Counted from the stretch's first letter, positions 1-7,890 are shown. The stretch is 34,307 nucleotides of DNA from an uncultured Clostridium sp. (GCA_948436975.1 CAOJJB010000021.1:1-34307); one strand, 5' to 3'. Translations and numbers: made by a program. Notes: generated from the letters alone by a model not told the origin.

Positions 1-55
<55 letters not shown>

Positions 56-61
56 TTAGAG

Positions 62-104
62 AAGTCATTGTATTAGAAAAAGGTCTAGTATGATGGCTTT
101 TTTT
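62..104 (+). terminator. terminator after the first tRNA-Gly
   Basis: A 7-bp stem (62-68 with 93-99, one G-U pair) is followed by a run of T. It separates the first tRNA transcript from the promoter at 106-134. Confidence 0.5.
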
Positions 105-105
105 C

Positions 106-134
106 TTGCAATATAATGATATTTTGTGTATAAT
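106..134 (+). promoter_or_regulatory. sigma-A promoter of the second tRNA-Gly
   Basis: TTGCAA (106-111), a 17-base spacer and a perfect TATAAT (129-134) lie just before the tRNA at 151. The predicted start is near 141. The second tRNA therefore appears to be transcribed on its own. Confidence 0.65.
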
Positions 135-150
135 AAAATATATTATTAAT

Positions 151-224
<74 letters not shown>

Positions 225-264
225 ACGACGTTTCTGTTCAAACTTTATAGAACAGATAGATATG

Positions 265-295
265 AAAATCAATCAGTAAAATGGTTGATTTTTTC
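265..295 (+). terminator. terminator after the second tRNA-Gly
   Basis: AAAATCAATC pairs with GGTTGATTTT (one G-T wobble) around an 8-base loop and runs into a T stretch. It lies 40 bases after the tRNA 3' end. Confidence 0.6.
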
Positions 296-344
296 TTTTG
301 CAAAAAATCATCCTAATTCTATAAGGGAAAGGATGGTACTTGAA

Positions 345-602
345 ATGAAGATAATTAAACAAGAACTAGAATTTAAAGAATGTCTAAAACAAAGTCTAGA
401 ATTTATATGTGAGTTTTCTAAAGTTACTCCTACTTTTGTAAATGGTAGCATTAGAAAATTAGAAAGAACTAATCTTATATATATTGAGCCACATAGAGTG
501 ATAATTAAAAACATTACTTTTTTAGTTTTTAATTATTCTAATGATGTGTATATCACTAACTTGACTAAAAAGATTAAATTATCAGAGTTAGAAGAATATT
601 AG
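345..602 (+). CDS. small protein with a winged-HTH-like segment, function unknown
   Basis: An 85-residue reading frame starting at ATG 345, behind the purine-rich AAGGGAAAGGA. ATG 333 is an alternative start. The frame stays open back into the tRNA, but that part is tRNA sequence and is not coding. Residues about 28-50 (TFVNGSIRKLERTNLIYIEP followed by a short basic beta strand) look like the recognition helix and wing of a Crp/Fnr-type or replication-initiator winged helix. The family cannot be named. It sits between a tRNA and a TnpV remnant, so it may be a leftover of an integrated element. Codon use matches the host. Confidence 0.45.
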   Translation: MKIIKQELEFKECLKQSLEFICEFSKVTPTFVNGSIRKLERTNLIYIEPHRVIIKNITFLVFNYSNDVYITNLTKKIKLSELEEY

Positions 603-804
603 AAGAACATATAATTGTAAATATTTGAAAGAACTACAAGAAATGGCAGATAATAGAGTTCAACAGATTATCAGTGAGTTAAAAACTAAAAGTGATTTGA
701 CAGAAGATATGAAGAATACCGATATGCTTTATTGGGTTGGAACTATGAACTCAATTAAGGCACAAGCAGAAGAAATTGTTTTTAGTGAATTGATTTATAT
801 ATAA
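592..804 (+). pseudogene. C-terminal remnant of a TnpV-type transposon protein
   Basis: The frame is open from 592 to the stop at 802-804 and encodes about 70 residues. There is no proper start; the first ATG is at 643. The end of the protein (MLYWVGTMNSIKAQAEEIV, then SELIYI) matches my recollection of the C-terminus of TnpV (PF14198), a roughly 115-residue protein of clostridial conjugative and mobilisable transposons, which ends in W-V-x-x-M-N-x-I-x-x-x-A-E-E-I-V-x-x-E-L-I-Y. The N-terminal half is missing. It is probably debris from an element that once occupied the tRNA-Gly region. Confidence 0.65.
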
Positions 805-812
805 AAGTTGTT

Positions 813-845
813 AAAAGCGAATGAGGATAATCTTCATTCGCTTTT
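813..845 (+). terminator. terminator after the tnpV remnant
   Basis: A perfect 12-bp stem, AAAAGCGAATGA (813-824) with TCATTCGCTTTT (834-845), lies 8 bases after the stop. A-tracts and T-tracts on both sides could let it work in both directions. Confidence 0.7.
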
Positions 846-904
846 AGATGTATATAACCTTCCGGCTATGCCAGTAGTAACATAGGCTTTAGCTTTGTAG
901 CGAA

Positions 905-974
905 GCAACTCCTTTCATGATATAATATCAATATGTTTCGACGCATAATTGATAAAATAAATGAAAGGAGTTGC
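905..974 (+). promoter_or_regulatory. hairpin sequestering the tnpA ribosome site
   Basis: A perfect 14-bp inverted repeat, GCAACTCCTTTCAT (905-918) and ATGAAAGGAGTTGC (961-974), contains the AAAGGAG ribosome site of tnpA in its right arm. In IS200 elements a 5' hairpin of this kind is known to block translation and shield tnpA from read-through transcription. The loop also contains a TATAAT-like sequence. Confidence 0.7.
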
Positions 975-979
975 GTATC

Positions 980-1480
980 ATGAATAGTATATTCAATAGA
1001 AAAACTAAAGAAAAAAGCACTACATATGATACAATGTCAAGTTTATCACATACAAAATGGAATTGCAAATATCATATAGTATTTACACCTAAATATAGGA
1101 GAAAAATTTTCTATGGACAGAAAAGATTAGAAATAGGAAAAATATTGAGAGATATTTCAGATTGGCAGGAAGTGAAAATTATAGAGGCGGAAGTTTGCCC
1201 TGACCATGTTCATATGTTTGTAGAGATACCACCGAAATTATCAGTGTCGAAATATATGGGAATATTGAAGGGCAAAAGTAGCCTCATAATTTTCCAGAGG
1301 TGGTCAAATTTGAAATACAAATTTGGCCAACGAAGTTTTTGGTGCCGTGGCTACTATGTAGACACGGTAGGTAAAAATGCAAAAAGAATAGCAGAATATG
1401 TAAGGAATCAATTACAAGAAGATATGATGTATGACCAAATATCGATAAAAGAATATAAAGACCCGTTAAACGGGTCATAA
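980..1480 (+). CDS. tnpA: IS200-type transposase TnpA (Y1 HUH enzyme)
   Basis: A 166-residue single-strand DNA transposase. The metal-binding HUH motif is D-H-V-H-M with H76 and H78. The nucleophile helix is Y140-V-R-N-Q144, the Y-x-x-x-Q arrangement of Y1 transposases. Residues 24-45 (TKWNCKYHIVFTPKYRRKIF) are the typical family N-terminus. The length matches IS200 TnpA (about 150-165) and the frame is intact, so it may be active. ATG 980 is chosen because AAAGGAG (964-970) lies 9 bases upstream; an in-frame TTG at 971 lies too close to it. A 7-bp hairpin, GACCCGT/ACGGGTC, covers the last codons. Confidence 0.9.
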   Translation: MNSIFNRKTKEKSTTYDTMSSLSHTKWNCKYHIVFTPKYRRKIFYGQKRLEIGKILRDISDWQEVKIIEAEVCPDHVHMFVEIPPKLSVSKYMGILKGKSSLIIFQRWSNLKYKFGQRSFWCRGYYVDTVGKNAKRIAEYVRNQLQEDMMYDQISIKEYKDPLNGS

Positions 1481-1586
1481 GAGACGCATGCGTCGAGACA
1501 GCTATGAGCCTTGAGGCTCTGCTTGTAACATAGCCTTTTAGGCGTTATGAGTAAAAAGCCCCCAGCTAAGCTGGGGGATAATTACT

Positions 1587-1593
1587 TGTCGAA
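1587..1593 (+). promoter_or_regulatory. Spo0A box upstream of spoIIA
   Basis: TGTCGAA matches the 0A-box consensus at all seven positions. It lies 39 bases before the sigma-H -35 element. A weaker copy, TGTCGCT, lies on the other strand at 1606-1612. The spoIIA operon of Bacillus subtilis is known to be activated by Spo0A~P with sigma-H, so the context fits. The IS right end stops just before this box. Confidence 0.6.
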
Positions 1594-1631
1594 AACTTCT
1601 TAAAAAGCGACAAAAGTAGTCTTTTTTCTAT

Positions 1632-1658
1632 GAAGGAAAAAACTATATACTTTAGAAT
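1632..1658 (+). promoter_or_regulatory. sigma-H promoter of the spoIIA operon
   Basis: GAAGGAAAA (1632-1640) fits the -35 consensus RNAGGAWWW. After 11 bases comes TTAGAAT (1652-1658), which fits RNNGAAT except at the first base. This is the promoter type expected for spoIIA, and the first gene begins 53 bases further on. Confidence 0.65.
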
Positions 1659-1710
1659 ATATAAAATATATAAATTTATATAATATTCAAAAGAAAAAGG
1701 AGGATATAAA

Positions 1711-2043
1711 GTGAATGTAAAACATTTTATAGAGGACAAGTTATTAATCTTTGAAATTACAGAAGAAATAGATCATCATACATCAGAAAGAATAAGAAAA
1801 AGAGCTGATTATGAAATACAAAGATTTATGCCCAAAAAAGTAATTATGGATTTAAAAAGAGTTAGTTTTATGGATAGTGCTGGAATAGGATTAGTAATAG
1901 GAAGATATAAAACAACTAGTAGTTTTGGTGGAACATTAGAACTTGTAAATGTAGGTAATAAATTAAAAAGAGTGTTTGAAATGTCAGGAATTTTAAAAAT
2001 AATACCTATTATAGATAATTATAAACAAGAGCAAATAGGATAA
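1711..2043 (+). CDS. spoIIAA: SpoIIAA, anti-sigma-F factor antagonist
   Basis: A 110-residue STAS-domain protein. When unphosphorylated it binds SpoIIAB and releases sigma-F in the forespore; SpoIIE is the usual phosphatase. The phosphorylation site is in the motif F-M-D55-S56-A-G-I-G, equivalent to Ser58 of B. subtilis. The length is normal for the family. The start is GTG 1711, 8 bases after AAGGAGGA; no ATG is better placed. It is the first gene of the spoIIA operon, behind the sigma-H promoter at 1632 and 41 bases before spoIIAB. Gene order and motif leave little doubt. Confidence 0.93.
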   Translation: MNVKHFIEDKLLIFEITEEIDHHTSERIRKRADYEIQRFMPKKVIMDLKRVSFMDSAGIGLVIGRYKTTSSFGGTLELVNVGNKLKRVFEMSGILKIIPIIDNYKQEQIG

Positions 2044-2084
2044 AATTTGTATATATAATAAAAAAGGGAGGATACAAAAATATT

Positions 2085-2522
2085 ATGAAAAATATAAAAA
2101 ATGAAATGAAAATAGAGTTTTCTAGTAAATCTGCTAATGAAGCATTTGCTAGAATTTCAGTAGCAGCTTTTGCATCACAATTAGATCCTACAATTGAGGA
2201 GATTGCGGATATAAAAACATCTGTATCAGAAGCTGTTACTAATTCAATTATACATGCTTATCCAAATAAAGATGGAATAGTAAAATTAAAAGCTATTTTA
2301 TATGAAGATGAAATAGAAATAGAGGTATCTGATACAGGTGAAGGAATAGAAAATATAGATGAAGCAAGAGCACCTCTATATACAACAAAAGGTAACTTAG
2401 AAAGATCCGGAATGGGATTTACAATTATGGAAAACTTTATGGATGATTTGAAAGTTGAATCAATAGTAGGATTAGGAACGAAAGTTACAATGAATAAAAA
2501 AATAAATAAAAATAATTCATAA
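2085..2522 (+). CDS. spoIIAB: SpoIIAB, anti-sigma-F factor and SpoIIAA kinase
   Basis: A 145-residue GHKL-fold serine kinase that holds sigma-F inactive before engulfment and phosphorylates SpoIIAA. Visible ATP-site motifs are the N box (E49-A-V-T-N53), the G1 box (D83-T-G-E-G-I) and the G2 box with its lid (R107-S-G-M-G-F). The length equals that of the B. subtilis protein (146). The start is ATG 2085, with GGGAGGA upstream at a rather long 12-base spacing; ATG 2106 is a less likely alternative. It sits between spoIIAA and sigF, the standard operon order, with 21 bases to the sigF start. Confidence 0.93.
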   Translation: MKNIKNEMKIEFSSKSANEAFARISVAAFASQLDPTIEEIADIKTSVSEAVTNSIIHAYPNKDGIVKLKAILYEDEIEIEVSDTGEGIENIDEARAPLYTTKGNLERSGMGFTIMENFMDDLKVESIVGLGTKVTMNKKINKNNS

Positions 2523-2543
2523 AATACATATTAGGAGGATAAA

Positions 2544-3258
2544 ATGCAAGAAAGAGAAAAAACTCTTATTGCAAAAGCACAGCAAGGAGATAAAGAAATA
2601 TTAGCAGAAATTTTGGAAAAAAATAAGCGGTCTTATATGGAGTATTGTAAAAAGATTTTTAGGAAGAGGATATGAAGCAGATGATTTATATCAAATTGCA
2701 TGTATAGGCTTTATAGAAGCAATACAGAGATTTAATTTTGAATTTAATGTAGAATTATCTACATATTCAGTACAATATATGATAGGTGAAATAAAAAAAT
2801 TTTTAAGAGATGATGGAATAATTAGAATAAGTCGAAGCATTAAAGAGTTAGGAATAAAAATAAAAGAATTAGAACGAATATATATGGTAAAAACTGGGGA
2901 GTCTTTGTGCATTACAAAACTCTCTAAAATTTTAGAATTACCAGAAGAAAATATTTATATTGCAATGGAAGCATCTAGAAATGTTGAATCAATAAATGAA
3001 AAGATAGATGAAGGTGGAAAAGAATTAGTTGAAATGTTAGCAGGTGATGAAGACGAACAGTCAAAAATAATAGATAAAATAACAGTGTTAGAACTTATTG
3101 AAAAATTAAATTGCAGAGATAAAGAGTTAATAAATTTAAGATATTTTAAAGATAAAACTCAAAGTCAAGTTGCAAGTATTTTAGGAATTTCTCAAGTTCA
3201 TGTTTCAAGAATAGAGAAAAGAATATTAAATGATTTTAGAAATAAATTATTAGCTTAA
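2544..3258 (+). pseudogene. sigF: sporulation sigma factor sigma-F, interrupted by a one-base frameshift
   Basis: Behind AGGAGGA, ATG 2544 opens a frame encoding MQEREKTLIAKAQQGDKEIL and onward to residue 27. It then runs out of register and stops at 2673-2675. The adjacent frame continues exactly where the first fails: S-G-L-I-W-S-I-V-K-R-F-L-G-R-G-Y-E, then region 2 (DDLYQIACIGFIEAIQRF) and region 4 with the helix-turn-helix QSQVASILGISQVHVSRIEK near the C-terminus. Joined, the product is about 237 residues, the usual sigma-F size. The shift equals one extra base between 2617 and 2626, beside a run of seven A. Possible explanations are a real mutation, an assembly error or, less likely, recoding. 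If real, sporulation would be blocked at stage II. Confidence 0.85.
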
Positions 3259-3276
3259 TTTGAAAGGATTTTTAAT

Positions 3277-4245
3277 TTGAAAAAAATATTATTTTATATA
3301 ATTTTTAGTATTATTTTGATAATAACAATGCCAATTATTTTTAAGAACTTAAAAACAGAAGAAGTAGTTTCAAATGAAGTATTAGAAGAAAAATTTGATT
3401 ATGGAAAATATAGTAATATAAGATTAATTCACACAGAAACAGGAGAGATAGAAACAATGGATTTAGATACTTACTTATATGGTGTAGTTTCAAGTGAAAT
3501 GCCAGCTAGCTTTGAAATTGAAGCATTAAAAGCACAAGCAATTGTAGCTAGAACATATACAATATATCAAATAAAAAATGGTGGAAAACATGAAAATGCA
3601 GATTTATGTGATAGTGCATTATGTTGTCAAGCATGGATAACAAAAGAAAACAGAATGGCAAGATGGGAGGAAGATGTAAAAGAAGAATATTGGAAAAAAA
3701 TTATGCAATCTGTAAATGAAACCAAAGGGAAATTAGCTTTATATAATGGAGAGCCAATAAATGCATTATTTCATAGTAATAGTGGAGGAACAACAGAATT
3801 ATCTGTAAATGTATGGGGAGGTGATTTTCCATATTTTCAAACAGTAGAAACTTCAGGCGAAGATGCTTATAGTTCTTTTACATCAGGTGTTGAAGTTGCA
3901 AAGGATGAGTTAGTAAAAGTAATGTTAGAAAAATATTCTAACTTTGAGATTGATTTTAGTAAGGAAGATTGCATAAAAATATTGGAACACACATCTAGTG
4001 GAAGAGTAAAAAAACTCAAAGTTGGAAATATAGAAATTAGTGGAACAGAAGCAAGAACTTTATTTAAACTTAAATCAGCAAAATTTGATTTTGAAATGGC
4101 AGAAAATAGCATAAAATTTTCTGTTTTAGGATATGGACATGGAGTTGGATTAAGTCAATGTGGTAGCGATGCTTTAGCAAAACAAGGGAAAAATTATGAG
4201 GAAATTATTAAATATTATTATAAAGATATAGAAATTAGTGAATAA
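3277..4245 (+). CDS. spoIID: SpoIID, stage II sporulation lytic transglycosylase
   Basis: A 322-residue membrane-anchored peptidoglycan hydrolase of the DMP engulfment machine (SpoIID, SpoIIM, SpoIIP). Residues 4-22 form the N-terminal membrane anchor. The catalytic region V-S-S-E74-M-P, followed by E-A-L-K-A-Q-A-I-V-A-R-T-Y, is the family signature, with E74 as the likely acid. H105, C111, C116 and C117 are candidate metal ligands. The end carries N-S-G-G-T-T-E and G-Y-G-H-G-V-G-L-S-Q. Translation begins at TTG 3277, about 10 bases after AAAGGA. It lies 18 bases after sigF. In B. subtilis spoIID is unlinked to spoIIA, so this clustering is informative. Confidence 0.9.
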   Translation: MKKILFYIIFSIILIITMPIIFKNLKTEEVVSNEVLEEKFDYGKYSNIRLIHTETGEIETMDLDTYLYGVVSSEMPASFEIEALKAQAIVARTYTIYQIKNGGKHENADLCDSALCCQAWITKENRMARWEEDVKEEYWKKIMQSVNETKGKLALYNGEPINALFHSNSGGTTELSVNVWGGDFPYFQTVETSGEDAYSSFTSGVEVAKDELVKVMLEKYSNFEIDFSKEDCIKILEHTSSGRVKKLKVGNIEISGTEARTLFKLKSAKFDFEMAENSIKFSVLGYGHGVGLSQCGSDALAKQGKNYEEIIKYYYKDIEISE

Positions 4246-4299
4246 TCTTCTAAAAACTGTAAATACTACTAATAATTAATTACTTAAATGGAGGTTTTT

Positions 4300-5103
4300 A
4301 TGGGAAGAAGAGAATATTATGATGAACAAAAAATAAAAAGGATAGCATCTATATTTAGTATAACTTTAGTTTTAGCAATAGTAATTTTTTTAACAGTTTT
4401 TGTTATGTATAATAAAAAATTAAAAGCTGAGTCTAATAGTAATATGGAAAGCTTAGGAAAATTAAATGAAATTGTTTCTAATGATAATTTAGAAGAAACA
4501 AGTTTTACATCAGATTCAACTGTTTCTAATTCAACTACAAATACTGAAAATACACAAAGTGTATCTAATAATAAAAATACAGTTAGTAATAAAACAAGTA
4601 AAAAAGTTAATACAACACCAGTAGAGTCAGTAGTAGAAAATTCAGTAGCAGAAAATACAAATGTTGTTGCACAAGAAAAAGTAGAAGAAAAAAAAGAATT
4701 AATTTTTTCAGCACCAGTATCAGGAGAAATTACAAAAGATTTTGCAACAGATACTCTAGTATATTCAAATACATTAGAAGAATGGACAACTCATACAGGA
4801 ATAGATATAAAGGCTGATAAAACAACAGTGGTTATGGCAGCAGAAACAGGAACAGTAGAAAGTATAAAAAATGATCCAAGATATGGATTAACAATAACAA
4901 TTTCACATGAAGATGGATTTAAAACAATTTATTCAAATCTTTTAACAACAGAATTTGTATCAGAAGGAGATACAGTAGAAAAGGGAGAAACAATAGCAAC
5001 TGTAGGTGAAACAGCAAGTTTTGAAATCGCTGATGAATCTCATTTGCATTTTGAAATGTATAAAGATGGAGAAATTGTAAATCCTACAATATATTTAAAA
5101 TAA
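4300..5103 (+). CDS. spoIIQ: SpoIIQ-like M23 (LytM) membrane protein
   Basis: A 267-residue forespore membrane protein. Residues 16-37 are a membrane helix. A long Ser/Thr/Asn-rich linker follows (about 45-125), then a LytM/M23 domain (about 135-267). Both zinc motifs are complete: H165-x3-D169 (HTGID) and H248-L-H250. The SpoIIQ of B. subtilis has a degenerate site, whereas clostridial SpoIIQ keeps it, so this protein may bind zinc. SpoIIQ pairs with SpoIIIAH to form the feeding channel between forespore and mother cell. ATG 4300 is preferred because GGAGG lies 6 bases upstream; the in-frame ATG 4288 overlaps that site. The name rests on domain order and position after spoIID. Confidence 0.8.
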   Translation: MGRREYYDEQKIKRIASIFSITLVLAIVIFLTVFVMYNKKLKAESNSNMESLGKLNEIVSNDNLEETSFTSDSTVSNSTTNTENTQSVSNNKNTVSNKTSKKVNTTPVESVVENSVAENTNVVAQEKVEEKKELIFSAPVSGEITKDFATDTLVYSNTLEEWTTHTGIDIKADKTTVVMAAETGTVESIKNDPRYGLTITISHEDGFKTIYSNLLTTEFVSEGDTVEKGETIATVGETASFEIADESHLHFEMYKDGEIVNPTIYLK

Positions 5104-5108
5104 TAAGA

Positions 5109-5145
5109 AAATCCTAATTAGTTTTTTACTAATTGGGATTTTTTT
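5109..5145 (+). terminator. terminator after spoIIQ
   Basis: AATCCTAATTAGT (5109-5121) pairs with ACTAATTGGGATT (5128-5140, one G-T wobble) and is followed by seven or more T. It closes the spo cluster. Confidence 0.8.
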
Positions 5146-5200
5146 ATTATATAAAATTAATCTAAAGTTCTTATTATATAAAGCTGTTGGCAAATTTGTA

Positions 5201-5224
5201 TGCAAATTTACTATGTAAATCTGC
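5201..5224. repeat. imperfect palindrome in the spoIIQ-downstream gap
   Basis: TGCAAATTTA and TAAATCTGCA form an inverted repeat of 9 matches in 10 around a 4-5 base centre. Nothing else in 5146-5340 could be recognised; the stretch is very AT-rich and has no supported gene. Confidence 0.35.
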
Positions 5225-5387
5225 ATGATACTTTTGTTCTTAGTTGTGAAAATGTAATAGAAATAAAATAAAAATGTAATTTTTTTTTATAGGAATATAA
5301 GTTATAATAAAAATATATAACTAGAAGAAAAGGGATAATAAGTTGAAAATACAAGAAATATATTATAATGTTAAAACCATTGGTACT

Positions 5388-5438
<51 letters not shown>

Positions 5439-5487
5439 GATTTTATAAGAAAATAAATAACACATTTTTGTGTTTATTAAACATATA

Positions 5488-5541
5488 AAAAAGACATAAA
5501 AATGAACTATAGATTGAATTAGTTCATTTCTATGTCTTTTT
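5488..5541 (+). terminator. long hairpin between the CA tract and the surface-protein pseudogene
   Basis: A 21-base inverted repeat with one mismatch: left arm 5488-5508 ending in ATGAACT, right arm 5521-5541 starting with AGTTCAT. The right arm ends in a T-run and the left arm starts with an A-run, so it could terminate transcription in either direction. Confidence 0.65.
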
Positions 5542-5552
5542 ATAATTATTAA

Positions 5553-6767
5553 TTGAAAAAATTTAGAAATAAGGTAGGAAAAAGAAAATAAAAATACTTT
5601 AATAATAATTTTAATTATATTATTATTGCTACTTGCAGTAGGATATGCATCGTTTTCGGATATATTGACAATATCAGGAACAGCAAATGCAAAAGGAACA
5701 TTTAACTTAGAATTCCAAAATGCAGAAATAGTAACAGCGGTTGGAGTAGATGAAGAAGGAACAAAAGCAGAAATATCAGAAGACAAAAATACATTAAATG
5801 TAAATGTAGCAGATTTAGCATACCCAGGAGCAGGAGTAGAGTTTTCAGTAGATATAGTAAATGTAGGAACAATACCAGCACAGGTAAACGCAGTAACACC
5901 AACAAATATAACAGGAAGTGAACATATAAAAATAGAAGGATTAGAAGCTATAACAACAGATCATCCAATAATAGAAGCAGGAGGAAAATGTAATATACAT
6001 TTTACAGTAGAATGGCCAGTAACAGCAACAGATCCATTAGGAGAAAATGGAGAAAATACAAGCTTTAATTTAGAAATAGAATATACACAAGGAATAGGAA
6101 AAGAATTCGAAGGAAGTGCAAAACATGAAGATGATAATACTGGAAGTACAATACCAGTAGAACCAAAAGTAAATTTGGCAGAAACAATAACAGGAAATGA
6201 TTATGGAAAAGCAATAAATTATAGTGCAACAGTGAAAGGGGAACAAGTAAATAATTGGAAAGTATTTTATAATGATGGAAATAATGTATATATAATATTA
6301 GATAATTATTTAGAAAATAGATTATTACCAAATGAAACAAATTTACAAATTGGATATAAATATAGTGTGTATTCTAATGTAAGTAGAGAAAAATTATTAG
6401 AAGGATTAACAACAGAAAGTTATTGGAGTGAATTTGCAAATGGAGTAGAAGGTACACTAGCTACAGGAACTCCAACAGCAGAAATGTTAATTAAAAGCTA
6501 TAATGAAAAAAAAAGAAGTAAATTTAAATTATATAGATAGACCAACATTAGATAGAGATGAAACATTATATGTCCCCAATAAATCAGGAATAGATAATTG
6601 TAATGCATATTGGCTTGCTACACCATGTAATAACTATATGTATTATGTAGACTTTTTTGGGCGCCTATATAATCAATATGATGGACGGTCCTAGTGTTGC
6701 TGTTCGTCCAATAGTCAAATTACCAACTAATATTATAGGAACAGTAAAAGACACAGTAGAAATATAA
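5553..6767 (+). pseudogene. decayed paralog of the SipW/TasA-like surface protein at 16732
   Basis: This copy encodes the same domains as the intact gene at 16732: N-terminal hydrophobic segment with A-V-G-Y-A-S-F-S-D, a beta-rich domain, a Gly/Ser/Thr linker and the C-terminal domain ending in R-P-I-V-K-L-P. It is broken in three places. The start region (5553-5590) lacks an ATG and changes frame. A run of nine A at 6506-6514 shifts the frame so that it stops at 6540. A further shift near 6684-6690 precedes the last 25 codons, which end at 6767. Bases 5890-6055 match 17056-17221 without a difference. No good promoter or ribosome site precedes it. It may be a dead copy or a silent sequence donor; homopolymer assembly errors are a possible alternative. 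Confidence 0.75.
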
Positions 6768-6787
6768 AAAAATCCCAATAATTTGTA

Positions 6788-6816
6788 TTGAAAAAAAATA
6801 CATGATATGTTATAAA
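6788..6816 (+). promoter_or_regulatory. sigma-A promoter for the 33-aa peptide and cdaA
   Basis: TTGAAA (6788-6793), 17 bases, then TATAAA (6811-6816). The predicted start near 6823 gives a leader of about 30 bases to the ATG at 6853. Confidence 0.55.
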
Positions 6817-6852
6817 TAAATATATATTAAAAACAGAAAAGAGGAACAAATT

Positions 6853-6954
6853 ATGGATAAAAGAAAATTAATTACAAAAATAATAGCAGGATTAGCTTTA
6901 GCATTAATGCTATTCTCAGTATTTGGAACTCTATTATTTTATTTATTTAGATAA
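6853..6954 (+). CDS. 33-residue single-pass membrane peptide
   Basis: ATG 6853 follows AAGAGG at good spacing. The peptide starts M-D-K-R-K-L-I-T-K, a positively charged N-terminus. One hydrophobic helix of about 23 residues follows (IIAGLALALMLFSVFGTLLF), and it ends Y-L-F-R. By the positive-inside rule the N-terminus should be cytoplasmic. It shares a promoter with cdaA, which starts 26 bases after its stop. The family is not recognised; some short clostridial DUF4044-like proteins have this layout, but that is a guess. It could be a partner or regulator of CdaA or simply a small membrane protein. Confidence 0.6.
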   Translation: MDKRKLITKIIAGLALALMLFSVFGTLLFYLFR

Positions 6955-6980
6955 AATCAAATAGAATGGAGAATAAATAA

Positions 6981-7865
6981 ATGATAGGAGAAACCTTAGA
7001 AAATTTCTATAAAACTCTAGTTATTGGAAATATTAACAATTTATATGCCAGTCCTTTAAGAGTTATTACAACAATTTTAGATTTAGTAATTGTTGTATTT
7101 ATAATATATAAAGCTTTTAAGATGCTAAAAGAAACAAGAGCATGGCAACTTTTAAAAGGAATAGCAGTGTTAATAATAATAACTTTTTTAAGTGGATACT
7201 TAAAACTAACAATATTAAATTATATATTAACATCAGTAATGTCATATGGAGTAATAATGCTTATAATAGTATTTCAACCAGAACTTAGAAGAGCATTAGA
7301 ACAACTAGGAACTACCAATAAATTTAGTAGGCTTTTAGGAACAGATCAAGACTTAAATGCAAAGAAAAAAGAGAATATATATAAAATAGCAATAGCATCA
7401 GTAGAATTAGCTAAAGCAAAAAAAGGAGCATTAATAGTAATTGAGAGAGAAATAAAAATACAAGACATTAGTGCAACAGGAATTTTAATGAATTCTGAAA
7501 TATCTCCACAATTACTAGTAAATATATTTGAACCTAAAACACCGTTACATGATGGAGCAGTAATAATTAGTGATAATAAAATTGAAGCAGCATCTTGTAT
7601 GTTACCTTTAGCAGATGATAAAGATATAGCAAGAGAACTAGGAACTAGACATAGAGCTGCAATAGGAATTTCAAAGGAATCAGATGCTATAGTAGTAGTA
7701 GTTTCAGAAGAAACTGGTAAAATATCAATAGCCAAAGATGGAACTTTAATAGCGGATGTAAGAGAAGATGTACTAAAAAAGATTTTAATAAAAAACTTAA
7801 TAACAGAACCAATTCATACATCTAAATCAAAAAAAAGACAAAAAACAAAAAAAGAAGATAAATAA
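6981..7865 (+). CDS. cdaA: diadenylate cyclase CdaA (c-di-AMP synthase)
   Basis: A 294-residue membrane-bound enzyme that makes cyclic di-AMP from two ATP, controlling potassium and osmolyte uptake and cell-wall homeostasis. Three membrane helices lie at about 28-46, 58-78 and 82-98. The DAC domain follows (about 105-265) with the two catalytic motifs D191-G-A and G-T-R-H-R-A-A (221-227). The C-terminus is lysine-rich. The length is normal (about 270-295). The start is ATG 6981, behind a weak GGAGA site. In most Bacillota cdaA is followed by cdaR and glmM; here the next gene is convergent and neither partner is in the window. Confidence 0.93.
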   Translation: MIGETLENFYKTLVIGNINNLYASPLRVITTILDLVIVVFIIYKAFKMLKETRAWQLLKGIAVLIIITFLSGYLKLTILNYILTSVMSYGVIMLIIVFQPELRRALEQLGTTNKFSRLLGTDQDLNAKKKENIYKIAIASVELAKAKKGALIVIEREIKIQDISATGILMNSEISPQLLVNIFEPKTPLHDGAVIISDNKIEAASCMLPLADDKDIARELGTRHRAAIGISKESDAIVVVVSEETGKISIAKDGTLIADVREDVLKKILIKNLITEPIHTSKSKKRQKTKKEDK

Positions 7866-7890
7866 ATATTTATAAAAATTTATTTTCATA

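Larger units (their letters stand above)
850..1585 (+). mobile_element. IS200/IS605-family insertion sequence (IS200-like, tnpA only)
   Basis: The element is about 0.73 kb, the usual IS200 size, with one Y1 transposase and no TnpB. There are no terminal inverted repeats, as expected for this family. Instead both ends carry related imperfect palindromes. The left end has GCTATG (865-870) followed by GTAACATAG (877-885); the right end has GCTATG (1501-1506) followed by GTAACATAG (1525-1533). The right end finishes with a strong hairpin, CCCCCAGC/GCTGGGGG (1559-1577). The exact cleavage sites are not defined, so the outer limits are approximate. It lies between the tnpV remnant and the spoIIA control region. 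Confidence 0.8.

Noticed and set aside
2616-2630. Programmed +1 frameshift in sigF, as in prfB
   Set aside because: There is no in-frame stop or obvious slippery P-site codon at the shift, and no upstream SD-like stimulator at the proper distance. Mutation or assembly error is simpler.
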